A DNA stretch of 64,000 nucleotides, from positions 62,001-126,000 of the forward strand of contig CBFHJJ010000001.1 in the NCBI GenBank assembly GCA_965655865.1, read 5' to 3'. The first letter of the stretch is position 1. Every line of letters begins with the position of its first letter. The notes under the pieces are model-generated. The model worked only from the letters and a program-made list of their open reading frames with translations. It searched no databases and had not been told where the DNA came from. The stretch is from MAG-121220-bin8 sp965655865. GTDB taxonomy: Bacteria; Bacteroidota; Bacteroidia; Flavobacteriales; Flavobacteriaceae. This document shows positions 34,567-44,839 of the stretch, piece by piece. The position numbers and the translations under genes are program-made.

Positions 34567-36399
34567 ATGGCGAAGAAAATATCATATTCAACAAGAGATT
34601 TTGCAGGACTAAGAGAAGAACTTGTTAATTTAAGTAAAGAGTACTATCCTGATTTAGTTAAGAATACAAATGACGCATCTATATTCTCGGTGTTGTTAGA
34701 TTTAAATGCTGCGATTGGTGATAACCTACACTATCACATTGATAGGGTTTGGCAAGAGACTATGTTGGATTTCGCACAACAAAGAAAATCTTTATTTCAC
34801 ATTGCAAAAACGTACGGTATGAGAATACCAGGTAATCGACCATCGGTATCATTATGTGACTTATCAATTAATGTTCCTGTAAGAGGAGATAAAGAAGACG
34901 AAAGATACTTAGGGGTTGTTAGATCAGGAGCTCAAGTTTCGGGTGGTGGTCAAACATTTGAAACTATTGAAGATGTAGACTTCTCAAACCCATTTAATAA
35001 TAAGGGCGAACCAAATAGATTAAAAATACCTAATTTTGATAGTAATAATAAATTAATATCATACACAATAACTAAACGTGAAGCGGTAGTAAACGGTGTG
35101 TCAAGGGTATATCGAAGAGTAATTACCTCACAAGATCAAAAACCATTTTTAAAACTATACTTACCTGAACAAAATGTTTTGGGTGTGGTATCGGTTATAC
35201 ATAAAGAAGGGACAAACTTTACATCAAACCCATCTTCTTCAGAATTTTCAAACTCATCAAATAAGTGGTATGAGGTAAATTCTTTAATGGAGGATAAAGT
35301 TTTTATCCCAAACCCAACTTCGTCGTCAGATAAAAAGAATTTTATTGCCGGTGACAACAAAAGGGTAACAAATAAATTTATTAGTGAATACACACCAGAA
35401 GGTTACATGTCAGTGACTTTTGGTTCAGGAACAATAGATCCATTAGATAACTTAGATGCGTTCAATGACGGGTCATTAAAAGTAGGTCTTGGGTCTTATT
35501 TAAATAACTTATCGTTAGGTGCAACACCAAAAGCAAATAGTACGATTTTCATAAAATACAGAATAGGTGGTGGTAAAAACACGAATTTAGGTGTTAATGT
35601 CATCACAAGTGTAGATAATGTGGAATTTAATGTAAGCGGTCCGTTGACCAATGTAAATAATCAAGTAGTACAATCATTGAGAGTTGCAAATGTAACTCCC
35701 GCTGTTGGTGGAGCTGATCAACCAACAATCGAAGAAATTAGAAATATGGTTGGATATAACTTTTCAGCACAAAATAGAGCGGTTACACTTAACGATTATA
35801 AGTCATTAATAGAAACAATGCCATCAACATACGGAGCACCTGCAAAGGTTAATGTGATGGAAGAAGACAATAAAATTAGAATTAAATTACTTTCATATAA
35901 TAGTGATGGTAGTTTGACTGATACAGTTTCAACAACACTAAAGAATAACATTTTGAATTATTTATCTAACTATAGAATGATAAATGATTATTTAGATATT
36001 GTTAGTGGTGAGGTAATTGATTTAGGTTTAGAAATTGATTTAGTTATTGATAAAAACACAACACAAACCGATGTTTTAAAAGACGTAATAGAATCTGCGA
36101 CAAACTACTTTACCATTGAGGGTAGAAAAATGGGTGATCCGTTATTCGTTGGTGAGTTAAAGAAAACCATTGGTGATGTCGTAGGTATTGTTAATGTTGT
36201 TGACTTAAGAGTGTTTGGTAAAACCGAGGGAGAATACTCAATGGCAGAAGTGTCACAAGGTTACGTTAGTGAAGAAACTAAGGAAATACAACAGTCAGAC
36301 TCTACAGTCTATATGAAAAATAACCAAATCTTTCAAATTAGGTTCCCTAAGAAAGATATTAAAGTTAGAATAAAAACTCTCTCTTCCACTACATTTTAA
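34567..36399 (+). CDS. Baseplate wedge protein, gp6-like (J family)
   Basis: A 610-residue wedge protein close to T4 gp6 (660). The N-terminus KISYSTRDFAGLREELVNLS with SIFSVLLDLNAAIGDNLHYH and FAQQRKSLFHIAKTYGMRIP is the typical opening of gp6/J-type proteins, and the later RVANVTPAVGGADQPTIEEI with AQNRAVTLNDYKSLIETMPS is the conserved core. It dimerises to form the inner ring of the wedge. Its place directly after gp25 is also usual. Confidence 0.93.
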   Translation: MAKKISYSTRDFAGLREELVNLSKEYYPDLVKNTNDASIFSVLLDLNAAIGDNLHYHIDRVWQETMLDFAQQRKSLFHIAKTYGMRIPGNRPSVSLCDLSINVPVRGDKEDERYLGVVRSGAQVSGGGQTFETIEDVDFSNPFNNKGEPNRLKIPNFDSNNKLISYTITKREAVVNGVSRVYRRVITSQDQKPFLKLYLPEQNVLGVVSVIHKEGTNFTSNPSSSEFSNSSNKWYEVNSLMEDKVFIPNPTSSSDKKNFIAGDNKRVTNKFISEYTPEGYMSVTFGSGTIDPLDNLDAFNDGSLKVGLGSYLNNLSLGATPKANSTIFIKYRIGGGKNTNLGVNVITSVDNVEFNVSGPLTNVNNQVVQSLRVANVTPAVGGADQPTIEEIRNMVGYNFSAQNRAVTLNDYKSLIETMPSTYGAPAKVNVMEEDNKIRIKLLSYNSDGSLTDTVSTTLKNNILNYLSNYRMINDYLDIVSGEVIDLGLEIDLVIDKNTTQTDVLKDVIESATNYFTIEGRKMGDPLFVGELKKTIGDVVGIVNVVDLRVFGKTEGEYSMAEVSQGYVSEETKEIQQSDSTVYMKNNQIFQIRFPKKDIKVRIKTLSSTTF

Positions 36400-36446
36400 T
36401 TAAGTTTTTCTGTATTATTATTATAATGGGAAAATAGGTTGTAATC

Positions 36447-36454
36447 TATTTATA
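36447..36454 (+). promoter_or_regulatory. TATTTATA motif, putative late promoter
   Basis: CTATTTATATT lies 4 bases before the start of the 1249-residue gene and matches the copy before the neck gene on the other strand over 11 bases. Confidence 0.6.
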
Positions 36455-36458
36455 TTAT

Positions 36459-39400
36459 ATGGTACAAAAACACAGAATACGAACTGAGATAGGGCAAGAT
36501 CAAAAATTGACTGTTGAATTAAAACAGGACTATGATCTTTTAGAAATCCTTTCTCTTAAATTTACACAACAAGACGTTTATGCTTCGCTTTGTGCGGACT
36601 ATGGTGTTGTTGCGGGACGTATTTCTGTAAATGATGGTTATGGTGTTGCTAATGCGAGGGTGTCAATCTTTATACCGTTAAGTGATGAAGATAGTGATGA
36701 CCCAATTATAAGTGCGTTGTATCCATATACTTCAACATCCGAAACAAATGACGACGGATATAGGTATAATCTACTACCATCAAGAAAACAACACACTGGA
36801 CATACACCTACGGGTACTTTCCCCGACCAAGAAGATATCTTGGGTAGAGAAGAGGTTTTAGAGGTTTATGAAAAATATTATAAGTATACTGTAAAGACTA
36901 ACGATTCAGGTGATTTCATGATATGGGGTGTACCTGTTGGACCACAAATAATACATGTGGATGTTGATATGTCAGATATGGGATGTCAGTCACTTGTACC
37001 TTATGATTTTATATATGAAGGTGTATCCGAACAAAAGTTTGAAAATGGGTACACGTTTATGAAGTCTAATAATATTTCAGGGTTACCTCAGATTACAACA
37101 TTTGAAAAAAGTATTGAAATTTATCCTTTTTGGGGTAATGAAGATTTATGTGAGATTGGTATTACAAGGACTGACTTTGATTTAAAAGAACAAGGAATCC
37201 GTATTGAACCATATTCCATTATGATGGGTGGATCTTTCACTGATAGTGGTAAAGAATCAGTAAGAGTTAGATGTAACGTAGACAATCAAATGGGTGAAAA
37301 ATGTGCATTAACAACTGGTAAAGGTGATGTTGAGGCAATACGATTTGATGGTGAATACGAATTAAACGGAGATGGATCTATAAACTATCGAAGACCTAAA
37401 CTTGAAGTGGTTGGGTTAGATACTGAGATTGATGACGACGGTAATTTCTTTTTCAGAGTTCCAATGAACATGAGATACGTAATAACTAACGAATTTGGTG
37501 AAACGGTAACAACAAAAGATAGAAATAAAGGTATTGCAACAAGAGGAACTTATAGATTTAGATTTTCTCTTCAGAATGATAATGGAGCAAAGAAACAATA
37601 CCGTGGTAAATATTTAGTACCTCAGATCAAAGAGTATCAATCAGGTCCTAACCCCGATCCTAAATCATATGCATTTTCAACGGACATTGACGACTACCAT
37701 AATGACGCAATTGACGATATAAGTGGTGAAGGTAATGATGAAAGATATGCAAATGATTACTTCTATTCATTTAGATATAATAGAGTATATACACCCTCTT
37801 TATTTATTAATCAATATAATAATACAGGATGGTGGGAAAGAGCCTTTAATTTTTTAGTAAAGGATAAAAATGAGTCATTTATTGGTATTAAAGAAATACA
37901 ACCATCAATTGAAGAAGATTGTCCGAATAATAATCAATACTTCCCCATTAATGATGCTGTAAGTAATTTTAAATTTAAATTTTTAATAATAATAATTCTT
38001 AATTGGTTTGAAAAAACTTACTTACTAATAACACAATTCGTTATTGATAGTGTGATTGAGGTTATTTTTGATATTTCAGACGCGATTAATAAACGTATAT
38101 TAAGAAAGGCGTCCAAAAAAGTTGCAAAATTTGCACGAAATATCCAAAAATCTACCATACGATCTCTTGGACTTGTTAATTATCCTGACTGTTATGAATG
38201 TAACAATGACGATAATGTTGATATTAATAATATTAGTGGTGGGGGTAGTACACAAGATTATGTTGTTGTTGCATCTGGTGATGAAGAAGATTATGCAACA
38301 CTTTCAGGGGCAACCATTATCCAAACCAACGTTACAGGTACTCACGGTTTCGATGTTAACCAAACTCTTGGTGAACCAGACGAAAGTCTTTATATTTCAT
38401 TTAGTGGTGGTAACCAACAAGAAAAAAACTATATAATAAGATTTATTACTGTTCCAGAGGTTATGGGTGTTGATTCAGACGGTAATCCTATAGTTATATC
38501 ACCTGCGGAGTATGCATACTATTTTGTGGGGTTTGGGTCTGACTATGCTGAAGATGCAGACTTCACATCACCTAACCTTGGTGGGATTATGAGTGATTTA
38601 TATGAAACCGTTCTATTTGCAAATGGATATACTGGTGCACCATATCCTGAGACCCTCGCGGGTACGGCATTGGCCAATTCGGGCCAAGTCACAATTGATA
38701 CTGTGTATTTTGTGTCTGAATTATCGGAGACAAGTAATCCTATTACTGAGGCTGAGAGTGGGTGTGATAAGTATGATGTAATATATGATGGTGGGTCAAA
38801 TGGTGGTATGAATTTAGGTCATTGGGCGGGAACAGCGGATTATTCGACATTAGTACCAAATCCAGATGGTTTTACATCAGGATACCCTTCTGATATATTT
38901 GAAGATGCTGGCGACCCTGACTGTCAACCGCGTAACCCCACTAACATCAATGTAACGGTATCAGAATATGTTCCTGAGAACAGTAATTGGACTTCCAAAA
39001 GAGGTAGAAGGTGTGCTTTGACAAAACACGGTAAAGGTACGGCATCAGGATATAGTGAGTTTAGAAATGGTAATTACACGATAGTTGGTGATGCGGGTAG
39101 GAATGCTAATTTAATAAGGGATTATTCACAAAGAAAGTTATTAGGTAAACTAATGTGTGCGGGAATTACATCCTACACATTTTCAAATAGTTGGTTAAAC
39201 GGGTCACTTTATTTTTTCCAGTTCAGAAGACGAAGGGGAGGTAGTTCCGCAAAATACTGTAAGGATTTAATATTCAGAAAAACAGATGAAAATGGTGCTC
39301 ACTACTATTACCGTTCAACACCATATGATAACGGTAATTTTATTGGTAATAGAACCTCAACTCATGACGTTGAGATTAATTTTCCAACAACAATAATGGA

Positions 39401-40208
39401 TTTAGGTCCAAGAAATATGTATATAAAAGAAATATGTGTGGATCCTGAATTAGATGTTAATTGTTCCGTTTCTAAAAGTATTGGTGCTACTTCATACCAA
39501 GACATTGGTGATTTAATGGAGTATGTTATACAATCCAAAGAGATCAAAGAAAGGGGTAAGTTACAAGCAAAGGATTTATTCGATAAAAGAGGTGGTGGTA
39601 AATTAGATGGTGACGTTGCCCAACTTTTAAATTTCAATTCACAAATGGGGATATTTGGTTATGAAGATGAAGATATTGAAAGTCCATACTACCCACCAGG
39701 TGGGGCATTTGTTTATGATGGGAAGGGACCAGTTGGGGTTGATTTTAGATTTTCTGAAGATGATGAAGATACTGCAATAATAGAAAAAGATGGTACATTA
39801 ATGAGATTGTGTATTAATGAAGCGGGTAACCTGACAGAAACGGCTCAAGATATTCCATACTATAAATGGAACAAACGAGGTGATGGGTTTGGTTCAGATA
39901 CAGGATTATCTGAATCTCAAGATTGGGTTCGAGCTACAATTCACTCAACAAAATATCAAGGAGGATGGACATCCCCCACATTAATGGAACCTACACCACC
40001 ACCACTTGTAAATGCGGGAGGAGACCCAACAGACGAAATAAATGAACACTATTATAATGGTGCTATTCTTCCACCAATAAGGGATTGTGTGAATGATAAT
40101 TATAATGAAACAGAAATACCAATAGGTGGTCCTTTTTTCTTTTACTTCGGTTTAAGAACAGGAAAAACGGCTTGGAATAAGTTTGTACAAAAATTCGGAC
40201 CATTATGA
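36459..40208 (+). CDS. Large peripheral baseplate protein, in the place of gp7
   Basis: A 1249-residue structural protein. Residues about 45-70 hold a carboxypeptidase-regulatory-like beta domain (VVAGRISVNDGYGVANARVS, then IFIPLSDED). Residues about 505-545 are strongly hydrophobic (KFLIIIILNWFEKTYLLI and following) and precede a basic segment and two cysteines (DCYEC). The rest is beta-rich and acidic. It follows gp6 directly as T4 gp7 does, but I see no clear sequence sign of gp7, so the role is inferred from place and size. It overlaps the following gene by 4 bases (ATGA). Confidence 0.6.
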   Translation: MVQKHRIRTEIGQDQKLTVELKQDYDLLEILSLKFTQQDVYASLCADYGVVAGRISVNDGYGVANARVSIFIPLSDEDSDDPIISALYPYTSTSETNDDGYRYNLLPSRKQHTGHTPTGTFPDQEDILGREEVLEVYEKYYKYTVKTNDSGDFMIWGVPVGPQIIHVDVDMSDMGCQSLVPYDFIYEGVSEQKFENGYTFMKSNNISGLPQITTFEKSIEIYPFWGNEDLCEIGITRTDFDLKEQGIRIEPYSIMMGGSFTDSGKESVRVRCNVDNQMGEKCALTTGKGDVEAIRFDGEYELNGDGSINYRRPKLEVVGLDTEIDDDGNFFFRVPMNMRYVITNEFGETVTTKDRNKGIATRGTYRFRFSLQNDNGAKKQYRGKYLVPQIKEYQSGPNPDPKSYAFSTDIDDYHNDAIDDISGEGNDERYANDYFYSFRYNRVYTPSLFINQYNNTGWWERAFNFLVKDKNESFIGIKEIQPSIEEDCPNNNQYFPINDAVSNFKFKFLIIIILNWFEKTYLLITQFVIDSVIEVIFDISDAINKRILRKASKKVAKFARNIQKSTIRSLGLVNYPDCYECNNDDNVDINNISGGGSTQDYVVVASGDEEDYATLSGATIIQTNVTGTHGFDVNQTLGEPDESLYISFSGGNQQEKNYIIRFITVPEVMGVDSDGNPIVISPAEYAYYFVGFGSDYAEDADFTSPNLGGIMSDLYETVLFANGYTGAPYPETLAGTALANSGQVTIDTVYFVSELSETSNPITEAESGCDKYDVIYDGGSNGGMNLGHWAGTADYSTLVPNPDGFTSGYPSDIFEDAGDPDCQPRNPTNINVTVSEYVPENSNWTSKRGRRCALTKHGKGTASGYSEFRNGNYTIVGDAGRNANLIRDYSQRKLLGKLMCAGITSYTFSNSWLNGSLYFFQFRRRRGGSSAKYCKDLIFRKTDENGAHYYYRSTPYDNGNFIGNRTSTHDVEINFPTTIMDLGPRNMYIKEICVDPELDVNCSVSKSIGATSYQDIGDLMEYVIQSKEIKERGKLQAKDLFDKRGGGKLDGDVAQLLNFNSQMGIFGYEDEDIESPYYPPGGAFVYDGKGPVGVDFRFSEDDEDTAIIEKDGTLMRLCINEAGNLTETAQDIPYYKWNKRGDGFGSDTGLSESQDWVRATIHSTKYQGGWTSPTLMEPTPPPLVNAGGDPTDEINEHYYNGAILPPIRDCVNDNYNETEIPIGGPFFFYFGLRTGKTAWNKFVQKFGPL

Positions 40209-41977
40209 TAAAAAAGAAAATTGTACACCCAACAAAAAGATATAGTGGGTCAGACGCAGAAAATTTAAATTTAAAGATTGGTCTTGAAAGAGATGAGGAA
40301 TTATTACGCGAGGGTGATAGAACTATAATCCTTGACATTGCGGAACTATATAAAAAGGAAAGGAATGAAAGTACCAAGTATAAAATATTTGGTAAAACTA
40401 AAATGATATTTCGTAATCTTTATTCGGGAACCACAACATATGATCCATTAAAAAATAGACTTTATGATTTGGGTGATGGATTAGATTCAAATTGGGAAGG
40501 ATATCTACCGTATGATGAATTAGCTTTCATAAGAAGAGATACTGTTAGAGAAGTATCTAATATGGTTCAACCATCATCCTCTACGAATATTGGTGATTTC
40601 AATCAAACAATATCATTAGAAGGACCCACAGATCATTCTACAATAACTGTTTTAGATTCGGCATCATGGAATTGGAATTTTCATATAAGTTATGTCTATG
40701 ACCATGACAGTTCTCATCCGATGAGGTATACGTTATCAGGAGCAACCACCTATGACTTTACCGCAGAATCGGGGGTTCCTTTTAGAGTTGATGTTTACGA
40801 CACATCATACCAACTAACAAGTCCTATAAAACATAATATGTCTTTAGGTGAGTATATTATTCTTTCGGGTAATACACTAACATCAGCAAATGTAGAGGAC
40901 AGAGTATTTAATGTCTCATCTGTGGGTGATAATAATTATGAATCTGAATTATATATCATAAACATATCAAAATCAGAATTTACTACAGCTCAAATAAGTG
41001 TTATGGATTCAATAGGTGTTGTTTTTGGACAACGATGTTTGGATAGAACCAATGTTTCACAAACCACTTCAAAATATTATGTACACAAACATAAGACAAT
41101 TACTACCGTAGATGATTGTATTATTGATAATGCGGGATTTGAAACACCAATTTTTGAAATTGAAAGAAAATTACAATTTGAAACCGCTGACGGTAGAAAC
41201 GATGTATATATTGAACAAAATAGACCTGAATCAGTACTATACCATTTCAAAAATGCAATAGACATAAAGGGGTTGAGAAACAATTTAGGGTACACACCAA
41301 CGAATGTATACCTAACAACCACATTCAGAAATAAAAGTGGGTATTTTGAATATCCACCAAGAAACGGGTGGAAGTTTAATTTTCATAATACATGGGTAGA
41401 TGAACAATATGATTATAATTTTTCAGGTTCTGACACTAATTTACCATTTACCACACAGAACATTAATGGACTTACTTTTAAAAGAGGTGATGAATTACCA
41501 TTAGGGACTGTGTTGGACGGTGCGTTTGTTGAATATAACGAACAAGATTTTAAAGAAACGATATTAAGTGAAGGGTTTCATAAACTTACTAATGATTACA
41601 CCATTTTTAACCATGGACAACTAAACACTGCAAGGTTTGGTGGTGTATCACAAACAAACCCAAGTGGGTTAATATATCAACCACATAATAGAATAAAATT
41701 ACGGGAATTATCCCCTTACGTGGAAACCGCAAATACAAATAACATACATAATTTACCTGAAAACGTAATATACGACGAATTAAATGGTGTATGGAAATGG
41801 AGAGATTTATATGATCATGGATATGTTGATCCTGATAATTTTGGTACAAATCACCCATTTACTAATGGTCAACACTACGTCCAAAGTGACATAAACTTTT
41901 TGTTTAGAAATGAAGAAAGATTCCTTAATAAAGGTGTTGGGATCAAAAGTTTCACGAACGATGATGAAAACTGTTAA
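40205..41977 (+). CDS. Structural protein, unknown family
   Basis: A 590-residue protein coupled to the preceding gene by an ATGA overlap and adjoining the next with no gap. The N-terminus is charged and helical (KKIVHPTKRYSGSDAENLNL), the rest beta-rich with aromatic residues (WNWNFHISYVYDHDSSHPMR). It is probably part of the baseplate periphery or a fibre connector, judged by place only; no domain is recognised. Confidence 0.65.
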   Translation: MIKKKIVHPTKRYSGSDAENLNLKIGLERDEELLREGDRTIILDIAELYKKERNESTKYKIFGKTKMIFRNLYSGTTTYDPLKNRLYDLGDGLDSNWEGYLPYDELAFIRRDTVREVSNMVQPSSSTNIGDFNQTISLEGPTDHSTITVLDSASWNWNFHISYVYDHDSSHPMRYTLSGATTYDFTAESGVPFRVDVYDTSYQLTSPIKHNMSLGEYIILSGNTLTSANVEDRVFNVSSVGDNNYESELYIINISKSEFTTAQISVMDSIGVVFGQRCLDRTNVSQTTSKYYVHKHKTITTVDDCIIDNAGFETPIFEIERKLQFETADGRNDVYIEQNRPESVLYHFKNAIDIKGLRNNLGYTPTNVYLTTTFRNKSGYFEYPPRNGWKFNFHNTWVDEQYDYNFSGSDTNLPFTTQNINGLTFKRGDELPLGTVLDGAFVEYNEQDFKETILSEGFHKLTNDYTIFNHGQLNTARFGGVSQTNPSGLIYQPHNRIKLRELSPYVETANTNNIHNLPENVIYDELNGVWKWRDLYDHGYVDPDNFGTNHPFTNGQHYVQSDINFLFRNEERFLNKGVGIKSFTNDDENC

Positions 41978-42784
41978 ATGAAATTAAGAAACGTAAACGG
42001 AGATAAAAAAATAGTAATAGGAACTAATCAAAACTTTAGGACTGATGCTGGTTGGGATGAATCATTTCAAACGTATGAAAGAGAGGTTTTAGAGGATATA
42101 ATTAATCCTGTGGAGAATTATGAAACGTGTAGGTATATTCATAAACCATACACCTCTAATGGTATTCAACAGAGTGATATATGGTTTTATTTCTACTTTA
42201 AAAAGAATAACTCGTATAATGTTGGGTTAGACTATTATACTGTGGGTATTGAACAGACCGATATAAATGTGACAACCTTAAAGAATAGTTTTTTCAAATT
42301 AGAATTTTATAAAACACCTGACAATGTTAAACCTAACAGACAAAATAGAAGATTGGTTTTCTCTAAAATGTTAAATCCAATGATTGGTGAAGAAGTTAAA
42401 TTAGACTCAGGTCAAGAGTTAAAAATACCTGTGTTTATGGGTTCACCATTTAAGAATAAAGAAAATATGTATCTATTTTGGTTTGAGGATGATACGGTAC
42501 TTGAAGAGACACTTTTAATCGGTGGTACATTTTTTATGACCGCTAAGTTTTACAATGCGTATAACGGTGAACGATCACAATTCACTAATAACCCATTAAG
42601 TGATTTATCAGTACCTACACAAGGTGAGGATTTTTATTACATAGTTAATATGGATAAAACCAATGCACCATCATATAACTACACCATATCTGAATATGAT
42701 CCTGTTACAAACACCGCAGGAAATAGAATTGGTACGTCTGCATCACCAATTAATTTTTATGAAATGAAAGACACAACACCGTAA
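41978..42784 (+). CDS. Structural protein, unknown family
   Basis: A 268-residue beta-rich protein, starting at the base after the preceding stop, so translation is coupled. It contains many Tyr and Phe (WFYFYFKKNNSYNVGLDYY) and no recognised domain. The gene lies in the baseplate and fibre unit and is probably a virion part. Confidence 0.62.
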   Translation: MKLRNVNGDKKIVIGTNQNFRTDAGWDESFQTYEREVLEDIINPVENYETCRYIHKPYTSNGIQQSDIWFYFYFKKNNSYNVGLDYYTVGIEQTDINVTTLKNSFFKLEFYKTPDNVKPNRQNRRLVFSKMLNPMIGEEVKLDSGQELKIPVFMGSPFKNKENMYLFWFEDDTVLEETLLIGGTFFMTAKFYNAYNGERSQFTNNPLSDLSVPTQGEDFYYIVNMDKTNAPSYNYTISEYDPVTNTAGNRIGTSASPINFYEMKDTTP

Positions 42785-42786
42785 TT

Positions 42787-43899
42787 ATGGAAAATAATAG
42801 ATATACATTAAGATTAAAATCAATAGAAACTGGTTCGTTAACGTCGTTAACCGACCAAACATGGTATGACCCGAATGATAACATTATTCCATGGTCAGGA
42901 TCTAATGGTGTTTATATTGGTCCTGAAGTAAACGATGTTGTTTACAATTCGGGAAGTCTTAGTGAAGGATATTATAGATGGGGAGGAACGTCATGGAGTA
43001 CAATAACAAGAGAAGAGGCGTATGATACCTACGACCTACCAGTTTATTTAGAGTCTACAGCGGATGAGATGGGTGGAATGGTTGGTTTTGATGGTGATAT
43101 ACAACAAACAGAGTTACTATGTAATTTTAATTATACAATAACAGGTGGAAATACTGTTAGGTTGTATAATTCTGTTGATCGAGACAGTCTAAAGATAATA
43201 GTAAATGAGACTTTCGATGTTGATTGGGGTGACGGTAATACTAACACAATTAGTGTCGGTACGGGTAATAACCTCTCATTTCTACAACACACATATAGTT
43301 CTAATGGAACGTATAATGTATCAATTTCATTAAATAATGTGTGGGCAAACAAAAAAACAACAAAAAAAATTACAGTACCTAAAAATATTTCGGTGAGTAA
43401 CCCAAATGGAAATTTTGGTCCATTCACAATTCCTTACACATCGATAACAACAACACAAAATTATATCAATGATCTTGATATAACTGATAATGATTCAGAT
43501 GCAACATTATATTTTGCCGGTATAGGTAGAAGTAGGATGTCTGAATTAAAAAAATATGGACAAAACACCTATAACGGTGTGGTGACGGGGACTGACAGTG
43601 TTGGACTAACGTATTCGGGTTATACTATTGACAACCTTACATATAGAGATTATGACGACGGTCACACAACAATAACAGGAACAACGACTTCTTTCCAACA
43701 GGAAGAAGTGTTTAATAAAATGTTAACGAGGAACGAACATTTCATCGGATTTATTGATGAACCATCCATTTATTCAGACGTGTTTGTTGAACGTGGAAAG
43801 CAAGGGGTGTTGGAAATGAATCTAAGGTTAGGTGAATTAGACAACGTTGGAGAATTATCTGTTTATGGAAATGGGTTTTTTAATGTAAAAAAACAATAG
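42787..43899 (+). CDS. Structural protein with PKD-like domain
   Basis: A 370-residue protein. Residues about 135-195 form a PKD-like beta domain with the signature VDWGDGNTNT followed by LQHTYSSNGTYNVSISLNN. PKD domains occur in surface adhesins and in phage fibres. The N-terminal part (SWSTITREEAYDTYDLP) and the C-terminal third have no recognised family. It is probably a fibre attachment or baseplate-edge protein. Confidence 0.65.
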   Translation: MENNRYTLRLKSIETGSLTSLTDQTWYDPNDNIIPWSGSNGVYIGPEVNDVVYNSGSLSEGYYRWGGTSWSTITREEAYDTYDLPVYLESTADEMGGMVGFDGDIQQTELLCNFNYTITGGNTVRLYNSVDRDSLKIIVNETFDVDWGDGNTNTISVGTGNNLSFLQHTYSSNGTYNVSISLNNVWANKKTTKKITVPKNISVSNPNGNFGPFTIPYTSITTTQNYINDLDITDNDSDATLYFAGIGRSRMSELKKYGQNTYNGVVTGTDSVGLTYSGYTIDNLTYRDYDDGHTTITGTTTSFQQEEVFNKMLTRNEHFIGFIDEPSIYSDVFVERGKQGVLEMNLRLGELDNVGELSVYGNGFFNVKKQ

Positions 43900-43904
43900 A
43901 ATTA

Positions 43905-43912
43905 TATTTATT
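43905..43912 (+). promoter_or_regulatory. TATTTATT motif, putative late promoter
   Basis: ATATTTATT lies 6 bases after the preceding stop and 12 bases before the next start. Confidence 0.55.
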
Positions 43913-43924
43913 AATTAAAAGAAT

Positions 43925-44839
43925 ATGGCAGTAGGTAGTTATGGCACAATTAGACCGGCAGATGTATCACCATCCGATGTGGAAATTTTCTTTCACTATG
44001 TATCGGGGAGGACCTCTACGGCACCTGTGCAATTTAAAAAATTAAATTCGGAGGATGTCCTAACACCTGTATATCATAATTCAGATACTACGGACAGTCC
44101 TAACGCACCTGATACAGAAATATTGGGTGGTTTATATAATCTTAAACTAAGTTCGTCTGATTTCGATGAGTTGGGTGTGTACACGTTACATATAAGACCC
44201 AAACAAATTAGAACAAGTATCACTGACTGTGGGATTTTAGCATCCTTACCATCGGTGAGAGGGATTATCGTAGATATTAGTAATGTTCCATCAGAGGACA
44301 GAAATAAATTCACACCTCAAGGATTGACTGGATACAGAATAGAATATTTAAATGATGACGGAACAAAAATACCTAATTTTTATAGGGTAGTTACGTCTTC
44401 ATTCTACTGTACACCAATCGTATCAAATTTAACAAGTACATCACAGAAGGCTATTAGATATCAATATACTGACTCGACTACGAATCTTTTGTATCTAACG
44501 GTGACACCATCATCAGCACCAACAAATAGACCAAATACGGTTCCATTTATAGGTGAACCATCACAGAATATTATTTTAACAAATACATTCTTCAACCCAA
44601 CAACAATTGAAGTTGATATGGTGGAACATGATGACACTACGTTAGCATACGCACTTTACGGTAATCAGTCTAAATCAGTATCTGATGGTATATATACCAT
44701 CTATGACAAATCTGATAACATATACAAACAATTTAACTTATTCGAAATTAAAGATGAGTTTAATGAGACGTTATATGAAATTAGAGAAGAGAGAGATGAA
44801 ATTGATGACACTAAAAATTTTGATGATATCCAAGAATAA
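43925..44839 (+). CDS. Structural protein, probable fibre connector
   Basis: A 304-residue beta-rich protein, MAVGSYGTIRPADVSPSDVE at the N-terminus, with an acidic helical end (EEIRE- and DDTKNFDDIQE-like). It overlaps the giant fibre gene by one base (TAATG), so the two are translated together. No domain is recognised; a connector between baseplate and fibre is an inference from this coupling. Confidence 0.6.
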   Translation: MAVGSYGTIRPADVSPSDVEIFFHYVSGRTSTAPVQFKKLNSEDVLTPVYHNSDTTDSPNAPDTEILGGLYNLKLSSSDFDELGVYTLHIRPKQIRTSITDCGILASLPSVRGIIVDISNVPSEDRNKFTPQGLTGYRIEYLNDDGTKIPNFYRVVTSSFYCTPIVSNLTSTSQKAIRYQYTDSTTNLLYLTVTPSSAPTNRPNTVPFIGEPSQNIILTNTFFNPTTIEVDMVEHDDTTLAYALYGNQSKSVSDGIYTIYDKSDNIYKQFNLFEIKDEFNETLYEIREERDEIDDTKNFDDIQE

